This document shows, in pieces, positions 8,658 to 17,192 of a DNA stretch of 64,000 nucleotides (the stretch's first letter is position 1; each line of letters starts with the position of its first letter). The notes under the pieces were generated by a model. That model did not search any database and was not told the DNA's origin. It worked only from the letters and a program-made list of their open reading frames with translations. This DNA is from Nioella sp. MMSF_3534 (GTDB lineage Bacteria; Pseudomonadota; Alphaproteobacteria; Rhodobacterales; Rhodobacteraceae). Both the position numbers and the translations under genes were made by a program. The stretch is taken from contig NZ_JASHJX010000017.1 in the NCBI RefSeq assembly GCF_030732985.1, positions 1-64,000 of the forward strand, in the 5' to 3' direction.

Positions 8658-8710
8658 GGGCGGGCCTCCTGCCACGGGAGAGTAGCAGCAGATGGCCCGC
8701 CAGCGAAGGG

Positions 8711-9091
8711 TCAGGCGTAGCTGACCACCTCGATCTCGATATTGTCCGGCCCGTCGAAGTAGAAGCGGCGGCCGGGTTCGTAGTCGCCGTGGTTGAAGGG
8801 CGTGTAGCCTGCGGCTGTCACCTTTTCCTCAACGGCATCGAGATCCTCGACCACCACACCGATATGGTTCAGCCCGCCCGGCGTGCGATAGCGGTCGGGG
8901 GCCTTCATCTGGCCGCCCTGGCTATAGGCCACGACATAGCTGTCCTCGTTGCCCACATGGATGGACAGCCCGCCGCCCTTGCCCTCGCCCTGCCAGCGGA
9001 TGCGCCAGCCGAAGAGATCGACCAACAGGTCCGCCACTTTCTGCGGGTCGCTGACGGTCACGTTCACATGTTCCAGAAAAGCTGCGGTCAT
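8711..9091 (-). CDS. VOC (glyoxalase/bleomycin-resistance fold) protein, likely SoxR target
   Basis: 126 residues, a single vicinal-oxygen-chelate module pair. The start AFLEHVNVTVSDPQKVADLLVDLFGWR and the C-terminal GLNHIGVVVEDLDAVEEKV and NIEIEVVSY supply the usual metal-ligand positions (H9, H77 and a late Glu). Members include dioxygenases, glyoxalases and antibiotic-binding proteins; the substrate is unknown. It is divergent from soxR, and its promoter contains a SoxR box in an overlong 19-base spacer, so it is probably induced by redox-active compounds. GGAG lies upstream of the ATG at 9091. Confidence 0.85.
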   Translation of the reverse strand: MTAAFLEHVNVTVSDPQKVADLLVDLFGWRIRWQGEGKGGGLSIHVGNEDSYVVAYSQGGQMKAPDRYRTPGGLNHIGVVVEDLDAVEEKVTAAGYTPFNHGDYEPGRRFYFDGPDNIEIEVVSYA

Positions 9092-9131
9092 ATCGGGTCT
9101 CCTTCACGGTTGATTCGCTTTCCGGTTTCAT

Positions 9132-9162
9132 GGTGTAATTGCTAAAGTTCACTTTAGCTCAA
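9132..9162 (-). promoter_or_regulatory. SoxR-activated promoter of the VOC gene
   Basis: On the minus strand a -35 TTGAGC (9157-9162) and a -10 TACACC (9132-9137) are separated by exactly 19 bases, the overlong spacing typical of MerR-family activated promoters. The spacer holds most of the palindrome GCTAAAGTTCACTTTAGC (9141-9158). That has the same 18-base length and layout as the enteric SoxR box CCTCAAGTTAACTTGAGG. Confidence 0.8.
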
Positions 9163-9175
9163 GGGATTTCTTTTC

Positions 9176-9622
9176 ATGCGCCGCCCCGGAGACATGCTGC
9201 CCATTGGCCGGATTGCCGAGCGCACCGGCATGGCCGTGTCCGCCATCCGCTATTACGAGGCCGAAGGGCTGGTTCATCCGATCCGCACCGCCGCCGGTCA
9301 GCGGCAGTTCCGGCGGTCCGACATCCGTAGGCTGAGTTTCGTGAAGATCGCACAGGAACTGGGGTTTTCGCTGAACGAGATCCGCGAGGAAATGGCCAAG
9401 CTGCCAGAGGGGCGCACACCGACCAAGGCCGATTGGGAACGCATCAGCCGCCGGTTTCGCACGGTTCTGGACCAGCGGATCGACCAACTGCAACGCACCC
9501 GCGACAAGCTCGACGGCTGTATCGGCTGCGGCTGCCTGAGCCTGAAGAGTTGTGCGCTGTATAATCCCGATGACGAGAAGGGCGCGCGCGGGGCAGGCCC
9601 GCGCAACATCATCGACGGCTAG
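9176..9622 (+). CDS. soxR: Redox-sensitive transcriptional activator SoxR
   Basis: 148 residues, MerR family. The N-terminal winged helix is LPIGRIAERTGMAVSAIRYYEAEGLVHPIR, followed by a long dimerisation helix (residues about 82-112). The [2Fe-2S] site is C115-x2-C118-x-C120-x5-C126, the exact SoxR spacing. Oxidation of the cluster by redox-cycling compounds switches on target promoters. No soxS is expected outside enterics, where SoxR acts directly on efflux or detoxification genes; here the divergent VOC gene is the obvious target. The start at 9176 has AAGGGA about 10 bases upstream. The 3' end overlaps the convergent dioxygenase gene by 4 bases. Confidence 0.94.
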   Translation: MRRPGDMLPIGRIAERTGMAVSAIRYYEAEGLVHPIRTAAGQRQFRRSDIRRLSFVKIAQELGFSLNEIREEMAKLPEGRTPTKADWERISRRFRTVLDQRIDQLQRTRDKLDGCIGCGCLSLKSCALYNPDDEKGARGAGPRNIIDG

Positions 9623-10170
9623 CGAAAGGCAGGTCCGTGGCACCAGATGGTGAGTGACTTGCGCTCGCCCTCGGTCACAGGTGTGACCCGGTGCAGAACG
9701 AAGGACGGAAACAGGGTCGCGCTGCCCTGCGACATGTCCGCGATGACCGTGCCCGCGCCCGGCATCAGTTCCAGCTTGCCGCCGGTGTAGGAGGACGGCT
9801 CCGACAATTGCACCACCATGGTCAGCTTGCGCTTGGATGCCAGCCGTCCGTCACCGATATCGGAATGCCAGTCGAAATGTCCCTGCCGGTCAGCGCTGTA
9901 GCGGGCGACCTGCGCGGATTCAGAGAAATCGGTCAGGTCATAGCCGTAGACCTGTCGGTTTGCCTCGCGCACGAGCGCGATGATCCGGTCCATCACCCAA
10001 TCGGCCTCTGCCACCTCGTCGAGCCAGACCAGATCGGCCCGGCGCAGGTCGTGATCGGTGGCATTGCGGGTCAGGCCCGCGTCCTGAGCAGGAGCGGCAT
10101 CGGCCATGGCGGTGATGCGGGCGCAGTCTTCGGCGGTGAAGGCGGCGGTGACGGAGTGGATCTGGATCAT
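9619..10170 (-). CDS. Fe(II)/2-oxoglutarate dioxygenase, PKHD type
   Basis: 183 residues. Jelly-roll oxygenase motifs: H102-x-D104 in HFDWHSDIG, distal H160 in FPSFVLHRVTPVT, and R170 in EGERKSLTIW for 2-oxoglutarate. GGKLELM is also family-typical. The PKHD group includes PiuC-like proteins found near iron-uptake genes and free amino-acid or peptide hydroxylases. No iron-uptake gene adjoins it here, so the substrate is open. No clear ribosome site precedes the ATG. Confidence 0.82.
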   Translation of the reverse strand: MIQIHSVTAAFTAEDCARITAMADAAPAQDAGLTRNATDHDLRRADLVWLDEVAEADWVMDRIIALVREANRQVYGYDLTDFSESAQVARYSADRQGHFDWHSDIGDGRLASKRKLTMVVQLSEPSSYTGGKLELMPGAGTVIADMSQGSATLFPSFVLHRVTPVTEGERKSLTIWCHGPAFR

Positions 10171-10272
10171 GGGAGGGGGAAGTCCGAATAGTGATCCCCG
10201 CGGGTGGCAGATATCGCGTGATCCGTCGCGCCGATTTGCGACCGGAGAGACAGATTGCGACGGGTTTTTCGC

Positions 10273-10397
10273 CGTGCCTTCGGCACGTCGACCCGCGCGC
10301 GGCTGCGCCGCGCGATGATTGGCTTAAGAGAAAGAATGGGGCGCTGCCCCCGTCGCCTGGCGGCGACTCCCCCGAGGTATTTGGGCCAAGCTGAAAG
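10273..10397. repeat. Intergenic hairpin cluster, probably a dispersed Rhodobacteraceae-type repeat
   Basis: The 230-base gap between nadE and the dioxygenase gene holds three perfect hairpins. They are CGTGCC-TTC-GGCACG (10273-10287), CGCGCGGC-TGC-GCCGCGCG (10296-10314) and GTCGCC-TGGC-GGCGAC (10352-10367). The last is set in GGGGCGCTGCCCC...ACTCCCCCGAGGTATTTGGGCC. The final block resembles an intergenic element I recall from many Rhodobacteraceae genomes. No gene is seen here. Confidence 0.6.
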
Positions 10398-10400
10398 GGC

Positions 10401-12059
10401 TCAGCTCGGGTCGCGCCAGCGGTTGACGATGGGATAGCGGCGGTCGAGCCAGAAGGCGCGTTCGGTCAGGCGCGCGCCGGGGGCGGACTGAAAGCGCTTG
10501 TATTCCGAGATGTAGATCAGGCTTTCGACCTTTTTCACCGTGTCGCGGTCGTAGCCCATGGCGACGACATCGGCGACCGAGGCTTCCTTGTCGATCAGCA
10601 TCTCCAGGATCACGTCGAGCACTTCATAGGGGGGCAGGCTGTCCTCGTCCTTCTGGTCTTCGCGCAGTTCGGCGGTCGGGGGCTTGTCGATGACGCGGGG
10701 CGGAATGACCTCGCCCGCGGGCGCCAGCATCCATGGGCGGTGATTGGCGTTGCGCCAGCGGCAGGTCTCGAAGACGCGGGTCTTGTACATGTCCTTGATC
10801 GGGTTGTAGCCGCCCGCCATGTCGCCATAGATCGTGGCATAGCCCACGGCGACCTCGGACTTGTTGCCGGTGGTCAGCAGCATTTCCCCGAACTTGTTCG
10901 ACAGCGCCATAAGGATCACGCCGCGCAGGCGGGACTGGATGTTTTCCTCGGTCAGATCCGGGTCTGTTCCCGCGAAGAGGGGGGCAAGCGCCTCGGTCAT
11001 CGCGGCGCGGGGGCCGGAGATTGGGACCGTGTCGAGCCGCGTGCCAAGCGCCTGTGCCACGGCAGCAGCGTCTTCTAGGGACTCGGTCGAGGTATATTCC
11101 GACGGCATCATCACGCAGCGGACGTTTTCAGGCCCGAGCGCATCGGCGGCAATGGTTGCCACGATGGCGGAATCGATGCCGCCCGACAGCCCGAGCAGCA
11201 CCTGTTTGAAACCGGTTTTACCGAGGTAATCGCGCACCGATTCGACCATGCAGCGGTAGTCGGCCTCCCATTCATCGGGAAGGTGGGCCTTTTCACCCTC
11301 GACCGCGCGCCAGCCTTCATCGCCGCGCTCGAAATCCACATGGGTCAGAACCTCGTCCATGAAGGGCATCTGCACGGCAAGCGCCCCGCCGGGGTTCAGA
11401 ACGAAACTGGCCCCGTCGAAGATCTGGTCATCCTGCGCGCCGGTGAGGTTGAGATAGGCCAGCGGCAACCCGGTCTCGATCACGCGCGCCACGGTCACCG
11501 CCTGACGAATGTTCATCTTGCCGCGATGATAGGGGGAGCCGTTGGGGGAAATCAGAATCTCGGCCCCGGTTTCTTCCAGCGTTTCGCAGACATCCTCGAA
11601 CCAGCAATCCTCGCAGATCGGGAAGCCGATGCGCACCGGGCCCACCTGAACCGGCCCCTGCATCTCGCCCGCGTGGTAGTAGCGTTTCTCGTCGAAGACG
11701 TTGTAATTGGGCAGGTGATGTTTCAGCACCGTCGCCTGCACCTTGCCGCCCTGAAGGATGAAATAGGCGTTGAAGGGCTTGTCCCCGCCGGGCCAGGGAC
11801 CGCCGATTCCAATCGCGGGACCATCGGCGCAATCCTGCGCAAGCTGTTCCACCACGCGGGCCACGTCGGCGGCGAAGGCGGGTTTGCGCACCAGATCCTG
11901 CAACTGGTAGCCGGTGACGAACATTTCCGGGAAGGCGATCAGGTCCGCCCCCGCGGCCTTGGCCGTTTCCCACGCGGCGCGGGCCTTGGCGGCATTGGCC
12001 TCCAGCGCACCGACGGTGGCGTTGAGCTGCGCGAGCGTTACTCGGAATCTGTCGGACAT
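10401..12059 (-). CDS. nadE: Glutamine-hydrolysing NAD+ synthase
   Basis: 552 residues, two domains. The N-terminal nitrilase-type glutaminase (1 to about 260) has the catalytic Glu in AFPEMFVTGY, the Lys in KHHLPNYNVFDEKRYY and the Cys in GFPICEDCWFED. The C-terminal NAD synthase has the ATP-pyrophosphatase loop LGLSGGIDSA and LLTTGNKSE. It amidates nicotinate adenine dinucleotide to NAD+, using glutamine as nitrogen donor. Length and domain order are standard. The ATG at 12059 follows a GAGGC stretch. Single gene, divergent from the MORN-repeat gene. Confidence 0.95.
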   Translation of the reverse strand: MSDRFRVTLAQLNATVGALEANAAKARAAWETAKAAGADLIAFPEMFVTGYQLQDLVRKPAFAADVARVVEQLAQDCADGPAIGIGGPWPGGDKPFNAYFILQGGKVQATVLKHHLPNYNVFDEKRYYHAGEMQGPVQVGPVRIGFPICEDCWFEDVCETLEETGAEILISPNGSPYHRGKMNIRQAVTVARVIETGLPLAYLNLTGAQDDQIFDGASFVLNPGGALAVQMPFMDEVLTHVDFERGDEGWRAVEGEKAHLPDEWEADYRCMVESVRDYLGKTGFKQVLLGLSGGIDSAIVATIAADALGPENVRCVMMPSEYTSTESLEDAAAVAQALGTRLDTVPISGPRAAMTEALAPLFAGTDPDLTEENIQSRLRGVILMALSNKFGEMLLTTGNKSEVAVGYATIYGDMAGGYNPIKDMYKTRVFETCRWRNANHRPWMLAPAGEVIPPRVIDKPPTAELREDQKDEDSLPPYEVLDVILEMLIDKEASVADVVAMGYDRDTVKKVESLIYISEYKRFQSAPGARLTERAFWLDRRYPIVNRWRDPS

Positions 12060-12206
12060 GGGGCCTCGCCTCGGGTCGGTATCAAGCCGCCTTTTAGCAG
12101 ATCACCGCCCGCCGCCAAGTCACCCGGACCAAAAGACATTGCGAGGTTAATCCCCCTCCACTAGGTTTACCGGCGACACGGGCAACGAAAACCTCAAAGG
12201 GGGCAC

Positions 12207-13751
12207 ATGGTGGGCCAAGCAGGTAAGGGCTTCCTACACCGCGTTTTCATGGCAGGCAGCACGGCGCTGTTGCTGTCCGGTGCCGCTTGGGCGCAAGAGA
12301 GCGGTGAGGTCGAGATCCACATGTATGAAGGTGGCGGGATCTACGAAGGCACGTTCCGCAACGGGGTCCAGCATGGGACCGGCACCTACCGCCTGCCCAA
12401 TGGCTATGAATATACCGGCGAATGGGTCGATGGTGAAATTCGCGGTCAGGGCCGCGCGGTGTTCCCCGATGGCTCGATCTATGAAGGCGCCTTTGCCGAG
12501 GGGCGACCCCATGGCTTCGGCTCGATCACCTTTGCTGACGGCTCGACCTATGAGGGCGAATGGTCCGAGGGGCGCATCAACGGTCAGGGCGTCGCGCTCT
12601 ATGCCAATGGCGTGCGCTACGAGGGCGGCTTCCGCAATGCGCTTCACCACGGCACCGGCACGATGGATAGCCCCAACGGCTATCGCTACGAAGGCCAGTG
12701 GGTGAACGGGCTGAAACAGGGCGCGGGCCGCATCACCTACCCCGATGGCGCGGTGTATGAGGGCAATTTCGAGAACGGCCAGCGTCAGGGTCAGGGCCGG
12801 CTGGAGATGCCCGATGGCGTCATCTACGAAGGCCAGTGGCAGGCGGGCCAGATCAACGGCACCGGCACGCTGACGCAACCCAATGGCGATGTCTACGAAG
12901 GCCAGCTTGTGAACGGCCAGCGGCAGGGGCAGGGTGTGGTGCGCTATGCCAATGGCGATCGCTACGAAGGCGCCTTTGCCAATGACCGCCGCCATGGGCA
13001 GGGCGAATTCCGGGGCGCTGACGGCTATCTCTATGTCGGCCAGTGGATCGACGGGCGGATCGAGGGAACGGGGCGCGTCACCTATCCCGATGGCTCTGTC
13101 TACGAAGGCGCGTTCCGCAACGATCTCGCCCATGGGCGCGGGATGATCACCTATGAAGACGAGTCCACCTATGACGGCGAATGGGTCGAAGGGGTGATTC
13201 AGGGCTTCGGTGTCGCGCGCTATGCCAACGGGCTGGTCTATGAGGGCCAGTTCCTGAATGCCCGCCAGCACGGGCAGGGCGTCATGACCTATACCGACGG
13301 CTACCGCTACGAAGGGGCCTGGGCCGACGGGCTGCGCCACGGGCAGGGGATCGCCACCTATGCCGATGGCACCGTCTACGAGGGCGGCTTCGTCGCGGGC
13401 CAGCGCGAGGGCGAGGGCACGCTGACCATGCCCGACGGCTTCACCTATACCGGCGAATGGCAGGGCGGAGAGATCAACGGCACCGGCCGCGCCACCTATG
13501 CCAATGGCGATGTCTATCAGGGCCGCTTCGTGAACGGCACGCGGCAGGGTGCGGGCACCATGACCTACGCCGCCACCGAGGATCAGGAAGCGCGCGTCGT
13601 GCAAGGCATGTGGGAAGAGGGCCGGTTGGTCACGGAAGAGACCGCAGAGGATGACGCAGCAGATGCGCCTGACGAGGCAACCGACACCCCCGAACCGCCG
13701 TCGGAAGCCACCGGTGATGCCGACGCGACTGAGGATTCCGAGACGCAGTAG
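12207..13751 (+). CDS. Secreted MORN-repeat protein with 18 repeats
   Basis: 514 residues. A signal peptide ends near WAQ (residue about 28). Residues about 35-470 are 18 consecutive 23-residue MORN repeats of the form YEG.(F/W).NG..HGQG...(Y)(A/P)DG. The first aromatic alternates F, W, F, W, so the real unit is a 46-residue pair; the alternation slips once at repeat 9 (YEGQL). The tail after about 470 is acidic and rich in Thr, Glu and Asp. MORN repeats form elongated beta-hairpin rods that bind lipids or proteins; the function here is unknown. The ATG at 12207 has AAAGGGGG upstream. Confidence 0.85.
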   Translation: MVGQAGKGFLHRVFMAGSTALLLSGAAWAQESGEVEIHMYEGGGIYEGTFRNGVQHGTGTYRLPNGYEYTGEWVDGEIRGQGRAVFPDGSIYEGAFAEGRPHGFGSITFADGSTYEGEWSEGRINGQGVALYANGVRYEGGFRNALHHGTGTMDSPNGYRYEGQWVNGLKQGAGRITYPDGAVYEGNFENGQRQGQGRLEMPDGVIYEGQWQAGQINGTGTLTQPNGDVYEGQLVNGQRQGQGVVRYANGDRYEGAFANDRRHGQGEFRGADGYLYVGQWIDGRIEGTGRVTYPDGSVYEGAFRNDLAHGRGMITYEDESTYDGEWVEGVIQGFGVARYANGLVYEGQFLNARQHGQGVMTYTDGYRYEGAWADGLRHGQGIATYADGTVYEGGFVAGQREGEGTLTMPDGFTYTGEWQGGEINGTGRATYANGDVYQGRFVNGTRQGAGTMTYAATEDQEARVVQGMWEEGRLVTEETAEDDAADAPDEATDTPEPPSEATGDADATEDSETQ

Positions 13752-13762
13752 GCAGGGCGGGT

Positions 13763-15292
13763 TCAGACAGGCTGACCCTCGTCCAGACGCTCCAGAAGTG
13801 CATCGGCGTCGGCAAGTACCTGTGCGCGGCGGTCGTCCGCCATCCGATCCCAGGTGCGATACATCTGGGCCATGCGCGGGTTCTGAGAAAACCTGTCGCG
13901 GTGGCGGATCAGGAAGTGCCAATAGAGCAGGTTGAACGGGCAGGCATCCGGGCCGGTCTTGATCTTCACGCCATAGTCGCAGGTCTTGCAGTAGTCCGAC
14001 ATCCGGTCGATGTAGTTGCCCGATGACACATAGGGTTTCGACCCGACAACACCGCCATCGGCAAACTGGCTCATCCCCACGGTATTGGGGGCCTCCACCC
14101 ATTCATAGGCGTCGGCATAGACGGCCAGATACCACTCATGCACCTCTGCCGGGTCGATCCCGGCCAGCAGGGCGAAATTGCCCGTTACCATCAGCCGCTG
14201 GATGTGGTGGGCGTAGGCCTCTCGCCGGGTGACGCCGACCGCCTCTTTCATGCAGCGCATCCCGGTCTCGCCGCCCCAGTAGACCGGGGGCAGTTTGCGG
14301 CTATGGTCCAGCGCGTTGCGGCGCGCATAGCCCGGCCCCTCGTGAAAATAGATCCCGCGCACGAATTCACGCCAGCCGATGATCTGGCGGATGAAGCCCT
14401 CCACAGCGTTCAGCGGAGCGTCACCCACGCGATAGGCGGTTTCCGCCCGGCGGCAGACCTCCAGCGGGTCGAGCAGCCCGGCATTGATGTAGACCGACAG
14501 GACCGAATGAAAGAGGAAGTCCTGCCCGGTCACCATCGCATCCTGATAGTCACCGAACTTCGGCAGGGCATGGGCGATGAAATGGTCGAGCGCCTGCTCC
14601 GCCTGCACGGGATCGGTGGCGAACCAGAAGGGCCGCAGGTCGCCGAAATGATGGCCGAACCGCGCCTCGACGAGGGTCAGCACCTCCTCCGTCACGTCAT
14701 CGGGTTCGAACCGGGGCGGCAGCGTGCCGGAGAGTCCCTTCGGCGGCCCCTTGCGGTTGTCGTGGTCAAAGTTCCACTGCCCGCCCTCGGGCTGGTCGCC
14801 CTCCATCAGCAGGCCCGTCTTGCGCCGCATCTCGCGGTAGAAGAACTCCATCCGCAGCGCCTTGCGACCCTTGGCCCACGTCTCGAATTCCGCATGGGTG
14901 CAGAGGAACCGGTCATCCTCCAGCATCCGCACCGTCACAGGATGATCCCGCAGCGCCTCGATCAGCCGCCATTCGCCGGGTTCCGTGGCCAGCACTTTGG
15001 TCGCCCCGAACTCCGCCGCTCGCCGCAGCAACTCCCCTCCGATGGACCCCGCATTGTCCGGATCATCCAGCCGCGTATAGGCGATGTGCCAGCCATCGGC
15101 CTGCAACCGGGCCGCGAATTTGCGCATGGACGCGAACAGGAACGCGATCTTCTTGGGGTGGTGCGGGACATAGTTCGTTTCCGCCGCGACCTCTGCCATC
15201 ACCACCACATCGCGCGCCTTGTCAGCCGCCTTCAGCGCCGCCACCGTGGGCGTCAGCTGATCGCCCAGAACCAGCACAAGGCGCGGGCTCAC
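13763..15292 (-). CDS. FeS-type bacterial cryptochrome/(6-4) photolyase
   Basis: 509 residues; probable light-driven repair of UV (6-4) photoproducts. LVLVLGDQLTP at the start, the FAD-domain stretches WREFVRGIYFHEGPGYARRN and HIQRLMVTGNFALLAGIDP, and four C-terminal cysteines mark the FeS-BCP/CryB class. The last three are spaced C-x2-C-x12-C (YCKTC...DACPFN), as in Rhodobacter CryB, with a fourth in GMRCMKEA, for a [4Fe-4S] cluster. The GTG at 15292 overlaps the SDR stop codon (GTGA), implying translational coupling. The longer open frame to 15316 lies inside the SDR gene. Confidence 0.88.
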   Translation of the reverse strand: MSPRLVLVLGDQLTPTVAALKAADKARDVVVMAEVAAETNYVPHHPKKIAFLFASMRKFAARLQADGWHIAYTRLDDPDNAGSIGGELLRRAAEFGATKVLATEPGEWRLIEALRDHPVTVRMLEDDRFLCTHAEFETWAKGRKALRMEFFYREMRRKTGLLMEGDQPEGGQWNFDHDNRKGPPKGLSGTLPPRFEPDDVTEEVLTLVEARFGHHFGDLRPFWFATDPVQAEQALDHFIAHALPKFGDYQDAMVTGQDFLFHSVLSVYINAGLLDPLEVCRRAETAYRVGDAPLNAVEGFIRQIIGWREFVRGIYFHEGPGYARRNALDHSRKLPPVYWGGETGMRCMKEAVGVTRREAYAHHIQRLMVTGNFALLAGIDPAEVHEWYLAVYADAYEWVEAPNTVGMSQFADGGVVGSKPYVSSGNYIDRMSDYCKTCDYGVKIKTGPDACPFNLLYWHFLIRHRDRFSQNPRMAQMYRTWDRMADDRRAQVLADADALLERLDEGQPV

Positions 15293-15957
15293 CACGGCAC
15301 CGCCTTGCCCGCCCAATCGAAGAACTGACCGCTGTCAGCGGGCGACAGCCCGTCGATCACCCGGATGAGGTTCTGTGCGGCCTCCTCGGGCGTCACCGAT
15401 CCGTGCCGTGCCAGGTAAGGGCCGGTCAGCCGAGTCTGCACCGTGCCCGGATGCAACGACACAAGGATCGCCTGCTTGCGCAGCCGCCCGTATTCGATGG
15501 CCGAGGTCCGAAGGATCTGGTTCACCGCCGCCTTCGCCGCGCGGTAGCTGATCCAGCCGCCAAGCCGGTTGTCCCCGATAGACCCCACCCGCGCCGACAA
15601 AACGGCGACCACGGACCGCCGGTCGCGCGGCACAAGTGGCAACAGGTGTTTCAGCACCAACGCCGGACCGATTGCGTTCAACGCGAACTGTGCGGCCATG
15701 TCGGCGGGATCCAGCGCGCGGATGCTCTTTTCCGGCCCCACCCCGTCGATCTGCAAGGCACCCGTTGTGACCAGAACCCGGTCGAACGTGCCCTCCTGCG
15801 CGCCCAGAACCCGCGCAATGCTGGCCTCGTCCGTCAGGTCCAGCCCGTCCGCGCTGCGCGACAGGCGCACGACCTCGCCGCGCGGTTCCAGCGCCGCCGC
15901 CAATGCCGCGCCGATCCCGCCCGAGGCGCCGATGATGAGTGTTCTTTCCCGTGTCAT
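15289..15957 (-). CDS. Short-chain dehydrogenase/reductase family protein
   Basis: 222 residues. The Rossmann motif is IIGASGGIGAALA near the start; NAIGP, SARVGS and YRAAK supply the catalytic Asn, Ser, Tyr and Lys. Short members of this kind (CsgA/sniffer-like) reduce small carbonyl compounds with NAD(P)H; the substrate is unknown. The ATG at 15957 is chosen because the ORF upstream of it lies in the promoter region and lacks family character. The photolyase gene starts on its stop codon, so the pair forms an operon. Divergent from the GST gene, with an 82-base gap. Confidence 0.85.
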   Translation of the reverse strand: MTRERTLIIGASGGIGAALAAALEPRGEVVRLSRSADGLDLTDEASIARVLGAQEGTFDRVLVTTGALQIDGVGPEKSIRALDPADMAAQFALNAIGPALVLKHLLPLVPRDRRSVVAVLSARVGSIGDNRLGGWISYRAAKAAVNQILRTSAIEYGRLRKQAILVSLHPGTVQTRLTGPYLARHGSVTPEEAAQNLIRVIDGLSPADSGQFFDWAGKAVPW

Positions 15958-16039
15958 GAGACGGGAGCTAATGCGCCCATGGCTCTGGTCAAACGCGCCC
16001 TGCCCCGGCATTCTGGCCAAACCGGAAAAGGACGCGCCC

Positions 16040-16834
16040 ATGACCAAACCCATCATCTACCACATCCCCGTCTGCCCCTTTTCGCAGCGCATCGAAATCC
16101 TGCTGGAGCTGAAAGGCCTGCGCGACGCGGTGGAATTCCGCGTTGTGGACATCACCAAACCCCGCGACCCGGCGCTTCTGGCCAAGACGCGCGGCACCAC
16201 CGCGCTGCCGGTTCTGGAAACCGAGGATGGGCGCATCCTGAAGGAAAGCCTCGTCATCATGCGCTACGTGGAGGAGCGGTTTGCCGATACGCCCGTGGCG
16301 CGCACAGACCCGTTCGAGCGCGCCATCGAACGCATGATGATCACCCGCGAAGGGCCCTTCACCATGACCGGCTACATGATGGTGATGAACCGCGACCGGG
16401 CGAAGACCGACGATTTTCGCACCAAGATGCTGGACCACTACGCGTGGCTGTCGGATTTCCTCGACCATCACAATCCCGGCGGTCTGTGGCTGTTCGACGA
16501 TTTCGGGCTGGCCGAACTGGTCTTCACCCCGATGATGATGCGCTTCTGGTTTCTCGACTATTACGAAGGCTTCGAGATTCCCGATGAGCCCCGCTTCGCC
16601 CGCGTCCGCCGCTGGCGCGACGCCTGCCTCGCCCACCCCGCCGCGCAGCAGGTGTCCTATGACGAGATCGTGAAACTCTACTACGACTACGCCATCGGGG
16701 CGGGGAATGGCGCGCTGCCCGAGGGGCGGGAGGTCTCCAGCTTCACCTTCACGCCGGACTGGCCCGACCGCCCGATGCCCCCCAAGGACAAGTACGACCG
16801 GATCGCAACGGACGCGGAACTGGGGCTGGTCTGA
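16040..16834 (+). CDS. Glutathione S-transferase family protein
   Basis: 264 residues. The N-terminal thioredoxin-like domain (IIYHIPVCPFSQRIEILLELKGL...TTALPVLETEDGRILKESLVIMRYVEE) has the cis-Pro before VLE and the glutathione-binding ES. The helical C-terminal domain is longer than usual. The CPFS tetrad near the start suggests a Cys-active omega/beta-type enzyme acting as a thiol transferase or reductase. GGAC lies 7 bases before the ATG at 16040; the frame upstream is an open shadow over the SDR gene. A small hairpin at 17009-17023 may end the transcript. Confidence 0.85.
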   Translation: MTKPIIYHIPVCPFSQRIEILLELKGLRDAVEFRVVDITKPRDPALLAKTRGTTALPVLETEDGRILKESLVIMRYVEERFADTPVARTDPFERAIERMMITREGPFTMTGYMMVMNRDRAKTDDFRTKMLDHYAWLSDFLDHHNPGGLWLFDDFGLAELVFTPMMMRFWFLDYYEGFEIPDEPRFARVRRWRDACLAHPAAQQVSYDEIVKLYYDYAIGAGNGALPEGREVSSFTFTPDWPDRPMPPKDKYDRIATDAELGLV

Positions 16835-17192
16835 GGGGGCTGAGCGTCAGCTACAATTGGGTTCGTCATCGCTCTTTCAACCGAATTCGAGTCGGTGCAT
16901 GTGCGACGTGGATCCCGTCGATGTGCCCGCTGAGGATCGGGCCCGCGCGGAATCAAGGCCAAAGGCCGCCGCGCATCGACGGGCCGCCCCCCGGCACGGC
17001 GATTTGGTGGGGCTTGGTGCCCCGATCTGATCTTTCACGAATGTGGCAGGCATAAAGCGCCGCCGCTCAACCGTTGGCTCGCCGCACCGCGGCCCGTCGC
17101 CGCGCGGCTTTTGCCAACGGTGACAGCCGATCCTCCTCCAACAAAGCAAAATGGGGGTTTCCATCCCGTTTCCCGCACGTAATATGCGCCCC
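16835..17192. other. Structured 358-base gap upstream of the leu leader
   Basis: No gene is supported. Visible structures are a hairpin GGGGC-TTGGT-GCCCC (17009-17023), possibly the GST terminator, and a 9-base perfect inverted repeat ACCGTTGGC (17070-17078) / GCCAACGGT (17113-17121) around a GC-rich core. A -10-like TAATAT (17180-17185) ends 7 bases before the leader ATG; its -35 is poor. Confidence 0.5.

Noticed and set aside
12234-14102. A 622-codon open frame antisense to the MORN gene
   Set aside because: It mirrors the repeat codons of the MORN gene and runs into the photolyase gene; its protein is repetitive in the same register and has no independent start signal or family. GC-rich repeats keep the antisense frame open.
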